A stretch of 64,000 nucleotides of DNA, taken from assembly GCA_042095835.1 (NCBI GenBank), contig JBELML010000013.1, positions 17,241-81,240 of the forward strand, given 5' to 3'. Both the position numbers and the translations under genes were made by a program. Shown here piece after piece: positions 59,001-64,000 of the stretch. The notes under the pieces are model-generated. The model saw only the letters and a list, made by a program, of their open reading frames with translations, was not told where the DNA came from and made no database searches. Source of the stretch: DATFKA01 sp042095835 (lineage in GTDB: Bacteria; Bacteroidota; Bacteroidia; Chitinophagales; Saprospiraceae). The stretch's first letter is position 1. Every line of letters begins with the position of its first letter.

Positions 59001-60166
59001 ACGGAGACCTATCAATTTATGCCGACAATCCAGATCCCATCACTCAGATAATATCCCAACCATTGACCCGCTTAACCAAAGATTCGAGAATAATCTTAAA
59101 TAATCCAAACACTTCATTTAATGGTCTTCAAATGAGCCATAGTGACTTGAAGATATTTGATAGTAACGGCGGGGGACTAAATCCAGCTATCAGTATGTCA
59201 GAAGCATCAGGAACTCCTATTTTTCAGATTTACCACCCAGATGCTTCCGCTCCAAATATAAGTCTGAGTACCAATTCAGTTGGTGAAGGTAGTATTTCTC
59301 TACGAAAAAGGGATGGTAATGTTGCTATCAGCCAATCTGTCAACCAATCGGGTATTCCAGTATTAGCAGTACATGATGGAAAATACGAGCTCTATAATCA
59401 TATTAAAGATATAAAAGCACAGCTAGAAGTTGTAGAGCAGACCGGGAGGCTAAGACTATATGGATCAAATGGTAATATGAACGTAGAATTAGGTACTTCA
59501 GGGTTTACTAATCTAGGGTATGTATCTACCCGTAATGACCAAGGTACGACCACTGCTCAAATGGGAAGCTTCCTAACAGGCGGATTAATGAGCGTCAACC
59601 GAGATGATGGTCAAGTTATGCTAAATAACTACGTCACTACTAGCCTTTCTGGACGACAAGAAACCTATGGATCTAATCTCACCCTCAATACAGTAGTGGG
59701 CGCCAATGAGAATTTTGAAGATCGTGGAGGCATAGCGGTCTACGACAACTTTGGTGTACTCAAAGCAGCCATGTACGTCGACGAGTTTGGTTTAGGGCAA
59801 ATCATTGGAGATACTAAAAACTTTGTGGTCGATCATCCCAAAGATGAATCTAAGGAAATCTGGTACGTATCTCTTGAAGGTCCAGAAGCGGCGATGTACG
59901 AGCGTGGTACGGCGGAGCTAAAAAATGGAGAAGCCTTTATACCGTTCTCAGAGTCGTTTCAATTATTGGCGAATGAAGAAAGCATGACCGTATTAGTTAC
60001 GCCATTATCAGCAGAATCTACGGGTTTGGCAGTCGTTAAAAAGACCCTTGCAGGCGTATACGTCAAAGAATTATTCAAAGGTCAAGGGACTTATACATTT
60101 GACTGGGAAGTAAAAGCAGTGCGCAAAGGGCATGAGAATCACCAAGTGATTAGGGATAAGAAGTAG
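56030..60166 (+). CDS. Giant secreted repeat protein with 113-residue tandem repeats
   Basis: 1378 residues with a signal peptide ending 'SYAQ'. The N-terminal domain (about 20-140) starts 'NPGFNYQAVARDANGQVMKN', typical of large Bacteroidota surface proteins. Residues about 140-600 are built of 'DDADADPxNEIQ' and 'LSNGGQVDLSxL' units, including three 113-residue repeats. The next 650 residues are beta-rich without recognised family and resemble phage tail-fibre style strands. The last 130 residues ('FVVDHPKDESKEIWYVSLEG', 'PEAAMYERGTAELKNGEAFI') form a C-terminal domain seen on many such proteins; no T9SS domain is visible. Probable adhesin or surface layer component. A large DNA repeat makes frameshifts and copy-number change easy. 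Confidence 0.75.
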   Translation: MKNLLLLCSILLLHQLSYAQSNPGFNYQAVARDANGQVMKNQQLDLRFSIILDNSGVGNGAIIYREKHLPTTNEYGLFSTIVGQGDSLFGDFQKIDWEQSNLFLQVDIDLDLDQQYTFMGKTKILPVPLALHALSVENVDDADADPKNEIQVIGFDAATGVLQLSNGGGQVDLSSLKSNGTGTDDQTITLNGSILSIEDGNSVDFSAFLSSDPDQDPQNEIQQLTFDTTTFLLSLSNGGQVDLSTLKTSGGQGVLQNLSLNGSNLAITGGNTIDLSGLPDAVDDADADPQNEIQALSLDTATNILSLSNGGQIDLAKYTTDNTADADADPQNELQAISFDTTTNILTLSNGGQVDLTTLKASGGQGILQNLNLNGSNLAITGGNTIDLSGLPDAVDDADADPQNEIQALSLDTATNILSLSNGGQIDLAKYTTDNTADADADPQNELQAISFDTTTNILTLSNGGQVDLTTLKASGGQGILQNLNLNGSNLAITGGNTIDLSGLPDAVDDADADPQNEIQALSLDTATNILSLSNGGQIDLAKYTTDNTADADADPQNELQVISFDTTTNILTLSNGGQVDLTTLKTSGGQGILQNLSLNGTDLSISGGNTIDLSILGSGSSPWNLIGDTVSYTNGPTEVGELFIKNGDSVFYLFEDFLFFDFDKNTFGDGLYLGNNGFEYSPMGENYVKLTEDSLYLQNSDLRASNTFSATNISLVDPLKKTDLDIDGLKFEFNPASGNNAYYGHDSLSFAANLTTLLPAFSDMNAYQLNFYTFAGRSLHEAGYSQYSFAQDTLDITAFGLVNRGLSANTPYERFRLEANNFTMYNDQRFKSYEFINPNGASSTQFNMYPGTGLPAYFQVQADPLDGLNPQVSLNYAGSIAAQLTTEIGGYGRLNLFDPNGFGLAEVSALNGIYYQDSLGYGFSMGPTGINKRQEFQIYNGDALVVDTVGNIKWKWTPTQLIGLRADNGLMALSVGTFTNTNESYIGLFNGDLSIYADNPDPITQIISQPLTRLTKDSRIILNNPNTSFNGLQMSHSDLKIFDSNGGGLNPAISMSEASGTPIFQIYHPDASAPNISLSTNSVGEGSISLRKRDGNVAISQSVNQSGIPVLAVHDGKYELYNHIKDIKAQLEVVEQTGRLRLYGSNGNMNVELGTSGFTNLGYVSTRNDQGTTTAQMGSFLTGGLMSVNRDDGQVMLNNYVTTSLSGRQETYGSNLTLNTVVGANENFEDRGGIAVYDNFGVLKAAMYVDEFGLGQIIGDTKNFVVDHPKDESKEIWYVSLEGPEAAMYERGTAELKNGEAFIPFSESFQLLANEESMTVLVTPLSAESTGLAVVKKTLAGVYVKELFKGQGTYTFDWEVKAVRKGHENHQVIRDKK
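56771..57787 (+). repeat. Three nearly identical 339-bp tandem repeats inside the giant secreted protein gene
   Basis: Units begin at 56771, 57110 and 57449 (339 bp, 113 codons each, in frame) and a partial fourth starts at 57788. Copies two and three appear almost identical in DNA, including silent positions; the first and the end of the third carry a few differences. Confidence 0.92.
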
Positions 60167-60224
60167 AAATAGGTTTTCATGAACCTGATTGAGCCATCCT
60201 GGACCTTGGTTTGGGGTGGTTTTC

Positions 60225-61103
60225 TTATATCTCAAAGATAAAGCGGAAAGCATCACCAGGTTTCAACTGAGCCATTTGATCAAGCCCTTCTCTTGATAAT
60301 ATTCCTATACGTGGGTAGCCTCCAATGGTTTGTGCGTCGGCTTGCAAGACGATAGCTTGGCCTTCGTTGGTAATCTGAATAGTACCAGGAATAACTCCAG
60401 TAGAGATGAGCTTGGTATTGGCTTGGTACTTCGTTAAACGAGGCAAAAGGCGCGCACCCATACGATTTGATGAATTTGAAAGCTGATAGACGTTCGAAAA
60501 GAATTGAGCAACCGTACTTCGATCCATCCGTTCCATTTCTGGACCAGGAAGGACGGGTATGATGGCGGGAGTATTAAAGACAGGATATTGATCAGGTGGC
60601 AGCTTTCTTTTTCTGACGTATGGTGTCGCATCAATTTGGATGGACTGTCCTTTATATAATAAACTGGCAGGAGTCAATGCTTTGGACTGGAAAGGTGCTA
60701 GACTTTTGCTACCTAACCACTCAGGGATTTTCCATTCTCCACCTATAGCTAAATAGGCTCTACAACCACTCAATAATTTTTTAAAAACTATTTCCGTTTC
60801 TCCTTCAAATGGTATCGTCTCATAAAAGGAAATAGGAGCTCCATTTTTGTATACTTCAAAAACAGCTCCTGCTAAGGCCATTTGTCCACTACCCTTGATT
60901 TGAAGTTTTGGTCCTAGTAAGGTGATTTCTATCAAAGGATAATGATCAGGATTGCCTACTAGTCGGTTGGCAAGTTGATGGGCCGAATGATCTAGCGATC
61001 CGCTGATAGGTATCCCTTGGTTTTGATAGCCCAGGCGCCCTAAACCCTGTATAGACGAGTGCAAGCCTGCTTGTTCAATGAATATGTCAATTTGATTAAC
61101 CAT
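60225..61103 (-). CDS. pxpC: 5-oxoprolinase subunit C (biotin-dependent carboxyltransferase-like, KipA family)
   Basis: 292 residues. 'EQAGLHSSIQGLGRLGYQNQGIP' pattern at the N-terminus, 'GSLDHSAHQLANRLVGNPDH' and 'PVLPGPEMERMD' and the C-terminal 'VPGTIQITNEGQAIVLQADAQTIGGYPRIG' are characteristic of PxpC/KipA. With PxpA and PxpB it forms the ATP-dependent 5-oxoprolinase that opens pyroglutamate to glutamate. It overlaps pxpB by 8 bp and is the last gene of the operon; the convergent gene ends about 60 bp away. Confidence 0.93.
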   Translation of the reverse strand: MVNQIDIFIEQAGLHSSIQGLGRLGYQNQGIPISGSLDHSAHQLANRLVGNPDHYPLIEITLLGPKLQIKGSGQMALAGAVFEVYKNGAPISFYETIPFEGETEIVFKKLLSGCRAYLAIGGEWKIPEWLGSKSLAPFQSKALTPASLLYKGQSIQIDATPYVRKRKLPPDQYPVFNTPAIIPVLPGPEMERMDRSTVAQFFSNVYQLSNSSNRMGARLLPRLTKYQANTKLISTGVIPGTIQITNEGQAIVLQADAQTIGGYPRIGILSREGLDQMAQLKPGDAFRFIFEI

Positions 61104-61815
61104 AGATTATATTCCAATCAAAAGTTTTTCCTTCCAAATCTGCTTCTATTTTATTAAAAGTATCCAAATCAATAGCATAAAACCGTACATCATCTCCTGC
61201 TTTTAAAAGAAAGGGGTCTTCGTTTTTTGTTTGAAATAATGGAATTGGTGTTCTGCCGATGATTTGCCACCCACCAGGCACCTCGTCAGGATAAATACCT
61301 GTTTGTAATCCCGCCAAACCAACAGAACCTTTAGGTACTTTTAGTCGAGGCTCTTGCTTTCTGGCAATTTCTAAGTAGGGGTTTATCTTTCCCATAAAAG
61401 CAAAACCAGGGATAAAGCCTAGCATGAAAACTCGGTAGGCTTTCTGAGTATGTAGATTTACAATTTCCTGCCAGGATAATTTTTGTTGCTCCATGACGTA
61501 GCTTATATCTAAAGCAAGAGTGGGGTCATAACAAACAGGTAATTCAATTGAACGCTGTTTATTTTTTGAACTATTATTAATGAGCTGCGATTCAAAACTT
61601 CGGATTTTTGCTTCCAAATCTTGAATAATGATAAGCTCTGGGTCGAATACAATAGTGAGGGTATGGTAGGCCGGTATCGTATATAATACACCAGCTGGCC
61701 GACTCTGGGTGAGCAACTCATCAAGGAGATGTACCTGTTCGTTTACTGCGATATCAATCTTTTCTTCGAGAGATACGATGATAGCGGAGGAGCCATAGGT
61801 TTGGATGGTCAACAT
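61096..61815 (-). CDS. pxpB: 5-oxoprolinase subunit B (KipI family)
   Basis: 239 residues from the ATG at 61815, one base after the pxpA stop codon. 'YGSSAIIVSLEEKIDIAVNE', 'HTQKAYRVFMLGFIPGFAFMG', 'PRLKVPKGSVGLAGLQTGIYP' and 'GGWQIIGRTPIPLF' are the family signatures (cyclophilin-like carboxyltransferase fold). It partners PxpC in binding ATP/activating 5-oxoproline. In Bacillus, relatives (KipI) inhibit a sporulation kinase, but clustering with pxpA and pxpC supports the enzymatic role. Confidence 0.93.
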   Translation of the reverse strand: MLTIQTYGSSAIIVSLEEKIDIAVNEQVHLLDELLTQSRPAGVLYTIPAYHTLTIVFDPELIIIQDLEAKIRSFESQLINNSSKNKQRSIELPVCYDPTLALDISYVMEQQKLSWQEIVNLHTQKAYRVFMLGFIPGFAFMGKINPYLEIARKQEPRLKVPKGSVGLAGLQTGIYPDEVPGGWQIIGRTPIPLFQTKNEDPFLLKAGDDVRFYAIDLDTFNKIEADLEGKTFDWNIIYG

Positions 61816-61816
61816 A

Positions 61817-62578
61817 TCAGCAACTAGATTTTTGAACACCAGCCTTTTGTAAAGATTGGTGTAGGGTTTCTAGAATGGCTACTACATTAGGATTGTCGCC
61901 GTGTATGCAGATACTGTCAGCCGTTAATGGTATCGATTGTCCTTCGGGGCCTTCTACTCTATTTTGCATAACAATATCGAGGACTTGCTCAGCAATAGCT
62001 GCGGGTTCATGCAGTACGGCGCCTGCTTTTTGTCTGGACATTAAGTGACCATTGGCTTCATAGCGACGATCGGCAAAAGCCTCGGCGATAAAGCGAGCGC
62101 CTTGCTCTTCGACAATACCTTGCACCAGGCTTCCGGCCAAACCCATCACGGCCAAGCCGTCATCGATGGCGAGAATAGCTTTTACGACGCAGGTAGCTTC
62201 TTCTACATTTTTGGATAAGGAATTATACAGAGCACCGTGTGGTTTGACATAGGCTAAACGCCCACCTAAACTTTCTGTTAATCCTTTCAATGCCGCCACC
62301 TGATATTTGATGATGGAGGAAAGCTCGTTCAAAGGAATGTGCATCTTTCTACGTCCAAAGCCCATTAAGTCGGGATAAGCAGGATGTGCTCCAATCTGAA
62401 CACCATGTTCCAAGGCCAGCTGGATGGTTTGTTCGATATGCATTGGATCACCACCATGGAAACCACAGGCAATATTACAGGAAGTGATGTAGGGGAATAC
62501 GGCCCTATCGTTGCCTATAGTATATCTACCATAGCTTTCTCCCATGTCACAATTTAAATCAATGGTGTATTTACTCAT
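61817..62578 (-). CDS. pxpA: 5-oxoprolinase subunit A (LamB/YcsF family)
   Basis: 253 residues. The start 'YTIDLNCDMGESYGRYTIG', 'FPYITSCNIACGFHGGDPMH' and 'GVQIGAHPAYPDLMGFGRR' are invariant features of the YcsF family, and 'VKPHGALYNSLSKN' and 'SICIHGDNPNVVAIL' complete the deacetylase-like barrel. PxpA carries the hydrolytic step of 5-oxoproline to glutamate. It overlaps the upstream FMN oxidase gene by 8 bp. Confidence 0.95.
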   Translation of the reverse strand: MSKYTIDLNCDMGESYGRYTIGNDRAVFPYITSCNIACGFHGGDPMHIEQTIQLALEHGVQIGAHPAYPDLMGFGRRKMHIPLNELSSIIKYQVAALKGLTESLGGRLAYVKPHGALYNSLSKNVEEATCVVKAILAIDDGLAVMGLAGSLVQGIVEEQGARFIAEAFADRRYEANGHLMSRQKAGAVLHEPAAIAEQVLDIVMQNRVEGPEGQSIPLTADSICIHGDNPNVVAILETLHQSLQKAGVQKSSC

Positions 62579-63629
62579 GAATTCTTATTCTCCTTACAAA
62601 ATTCTGATTCAAACGTTGCAACGACGGTACGCCAGCGAGTTGCATGTTTCTATACAATTCAGATTGGAGGATGTCAATGACATCTTCCACACCCTGCTGG
62701 CCTTTTGCTGCGAGCCCATAGATATAGGGGCGGCCAATACCCACGGCTGTAGCTCCTAATGCTAATGCTTTAAATATATCGGTTCCCCGCCTGAATCCAC
62801 CATCGATGAAAATAGGCATTTTTCCTTTGATGGCTGGGGCTATTTCCTCCAAAGCTTCTAATGTACTCAAATTACTATCTAATTGGCGGCCACCATGATT
62901 AGAGATATAAACAGCGTTTACTTTTTGATCAGCTGCAATAAGCGCATCATCCGCTGTGAGTATACCTTTCAGCACAATCTTCATTGTTGAGAAAGACCTG
63001 ATCCAGGGAATGATTTCCCAAGTCATACTCGGATCGTGGTAGGATTGGTGTAGGGGGAGTTTTGGTAGATTGCCCAGTGTACGTTCTGCCTCGGGTAGCG
63101 TATGGAGGATCACCTTGCCCTGGGTAGATCGATTGCCTAGTACAGGTACATCTGTAGTGAGTACCAGAACTTTTGAACCCGCATTTTCTGCTTGCTGAAT
63201 GAGTTGTCGAGTGAGGGATCGATCCTGAGTAGGATAAAGTTGAAACCACGGTTTTCTATTGGTGCACTCCTGCGCAATTGTTTGGAAAGGAACCTGAGTC
63301 ACCGTAGACGCAATCATAAGCGTATTCGTTTTTTGGGCTGCCTTTGCAGTAGTGATAGCTCCCTTTGGATGGAAAAACTTTTGGTACCCAATCGGGACCA
63401 GGAATAGAGGGCTGGGCCACTGTTCACCAAAGATGTCTACCCGATGATCAATAGAACTGACATCGACTAACCTTCTAGGGCGTATCTGGTACTGTTTGAA
63501 AATGGCGGTATTCCTATTACTGGTCCACTGGTGCTCGGCACCACCTTCGAGGTACTCCCAAGCTTTGGTACTCAGCTGGGTAGCAGCTAAGTCTCGGTAG
63601 TCTGCCACCGATTTGGGCGATGCATTCAT
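62571..63629 (-). CDS. FMN-dependent alpha-hydroxy-acid oxidase/dehydrogenase
   Basis: 352 residues. Family features: 'WEYLEGGAEHQWTSNRN' at the N-terminus, 'IRPRRLVDVSSIDHRVDIFG', the active-site 'YISNHGGRQLDSNLSTLEAL' with the base His and substrate-binding Arg, and FMN phosphate loop 'FIDGGFRRGTDIFKALALGATAVGIGRP' (described by its key residues). Close relatives are L-lactate oxidase/dehydrogenase, glycolate oxidase and (S)-mandelate dehydrogenase. No membrane-binding insert is visible, so an oxidase-like soluble form is likely. First gene of an operon with pxpA-pxpB-pxpC, with an 8-bp overlap into pxpA; the substrate may come from the same metabolic context. Confidence 0.9.
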   Translation of the reverse strand: MNASPKSVADYRDLAATQLSTKAWEYLEGGAEHQWTSNRNTAIFKQYQIRPRRLVDVSSIDHRVDIFGEQWPSPLFLVPIGYQKFFHPKGAITTAKAAQKTNTLMIASTVTQVPFQTIAQECTNRKPWFQLYPTQDRSLTRQLIQQAENAGSKVLVLTTDVPVLGNRSTQGKVILHTLPEAERTLGNLPKLPLHQSYHDPSMTWEIIPWIRSFSTMKIVLKGILTADDALIAADQKVNAVYISNHGGRQLDSNLSTLEALEEIAPAIKGKMPIFIDGGFRRGTDIFKALALGATAVGIGRPYIYGLAAKGQQGVEDVIDILQSELYRNMQLAGVPSLQRLNQNFVRRIRIHE

Positions 63630-63667
63630 CTTTTTTTCTAAAAATATTAAAAAAAATGAATCAGGTG

Positions 63668-63698
63668 TTGCATGGAATATAAAATACGCTTAAATTTG
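63668..63698 (+). promoter_or_regulatory. Bacteroidota housekeeping promoter facing the tRNA-like array
   Basis: TTG (63668-63670), 20 bp, then TAAATTTG (63691-63698): a perfect -33/-7 arrangement. Transcription would start near 63705, about 40 bp before the first tRNA-like unit. It is the best-formed promoter in the window. Confidence 0.65.
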
Positions 63699-63747
63699 CA
63701 TTCGCTAAGAAAGAAATCACAAAAGCGTGGTTTTTTAAAATAAAATA

Positions 63748-63870
63748 GGGAGATTAGCTCAGTTGGATCATCGCATCCCGATATACATCGGGAGAGTCAC
63801 TGGGACAACGAAATAAAAATAGGGAGATTAGCTCAGTTGGATCATCGCATCCCGATATACATCGGGAGAG
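63748..63870 (+). repeat. Tandem array of 74-bp tRNA-like units
   Basis: Units start at 63748 and 63822 (74 bp period) and continue after the gap, where 63971-64000 is the end of one unit and the beginning of the next. Each begins GGGAGATTAGCTCAGTTGG, the acceptor and D-arm start of a Bacteroidota tRNA (Val-like), and keeps GTCACTGG of the T-arm. In the middle it has TCCCGAT/ATCGGGA around ATAC in place of a normal anticodon arm; the D-stem cannot close and the T-stem and 3' acceptor strand are missing. It is therefore not a functional tRNA but a tRNA-derived repeat. Confidence 0.7.
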
Positions 63871-63970
63871 NNNNNNNNNNNNNNNNNNNNNNNNNNNNNN
63901 NNNNNNNNNNNNNNNNNNNNNNNNNNNNNNNNNNNNNNNNNNNNNNNNNNNNNNNNNNNNNNNNNNNNNN
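63871..63970. other. Assembly gap (100 N) inside the tRNA-like array
   Basis: One hundred N. The flanks join in register: the last base before and the first after the gap are adjacent positions (49/50) of the 74-bp unit. The real number of units is unknown. Confidence 0.98.
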
Positions 63971-64000
63971 TCACTGGGACAACGAAATAAAAAAAGGGAG

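Noticed and set aside
63748..63870. Functional tRNA genes
   Set aside because: The D-stem does not close, there is no seven-base anticodon loop, and the T-stem and 3' acceptor strand are missing.

Overview
The window looks like a chromosomal segment of a Bacteroidota bacterium, most plausibly from the Saprospiria/Lewinella side of the phylum (the phylum is well supported, the finer placement is inference). Supporting signs are three proteins with type IX secretion (T9SS) C-terminal sorting domains, a TPR/histidine kinase/receiver/AraC hybrid regulator, TAnnTTTG-type -7 promoter boxes, a fused aspartokinase/homoserine dehydrogenase, mevalonate diphosphate decarboxylase, heme A synthase and a 2-oxoamine synthase of the sphingolipid type. 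No phage, insertion sequence or CRISPR array is visible. The right end runs into a 100-N assembly gap.

Layout. 1-5.3 kb: partial M19 dipeptidase, a Wzx-like flippase, two secreted proteins (one with a DPYQQ-type tail, one papain-like protease), then a G-rich spacer repeat. 5.3-19.1 kb: acetyltransferase and an atypical pyruvate kinase, a membrane class III nucleotide cyclase, a sulfatase lipoprotein, a DUF4874/DUF4832 T9SS protein, a YdeI/OmpD-type protein, a YeiH-type transporter, a stub of a lost SDR dehydrogenase, a beta-lactamase-fold hydrolase, a Phd/Doc-like toxin-antitoxin pair and a conserved protein of unknown function. 19.3-32.6 kb: mnmG, a second G-rich spacer, a four-helix membrane protein, a lytic transglycosylase, a lactonase lipoprotein, a GH63 glucosidase, a lipoprotein, a beta-helix acyl/nucleotidyl-transferase-like protein, a PiT phosphate transporter and pgeF. 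32.8-39.4 kb: a 1198-residue cohesin/dockerin-like T9SS protein, an OmpR/HK two-component system divergent from a cysteine-rich secreted protein, and a truncated DUF2911 gene. 39.5-41.6 kb: heme A synthase and an AT-rich gene-free stretch dense in DnaA boxes, the best candidate for the chromosomal replication origin. 41.6-63.6 kb: yedK, an atypical NRAMP, a 2-oxoamine synthase, rhodanese and mvaD, the thrABC operon, the hybrid regulator divergent from a small T9SS protein, a 1378-residue repeat protein, and an overlapping operon of 5-oxoprolinase (pxpABC) with an FMN hydroxy-acid oxidase. 63.7-64 kb: a promoter followed by a tandem array of degenerate tRNA-like units, interrupted by the assembly gap.

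How the parts relate. thrA-thrB-thrC forms a complete branch from aspartate to threonine apart from aspartate-semialdehyde dehydrogenase. pxpA-pxpB-pxpC recycles 5-oxoproline to glutamate and is translationally coupled to an FMN oxidase. Sensor and response regulator overlap by 4 bp and face a cysteine-rich protein across an array of 11-bp repeats that looks like their operator. 

The least explained parts are non-coding: two long hairpin elements at 31.3-31.8 kb that share a 50-nt core but have unrelated, self-complementary arms; the DnaA-box region; the promoter-led tRNA-like array; and two G-rich spacer arrays. All function statements rest on reading the sequence and family knowledge; no searches were run.
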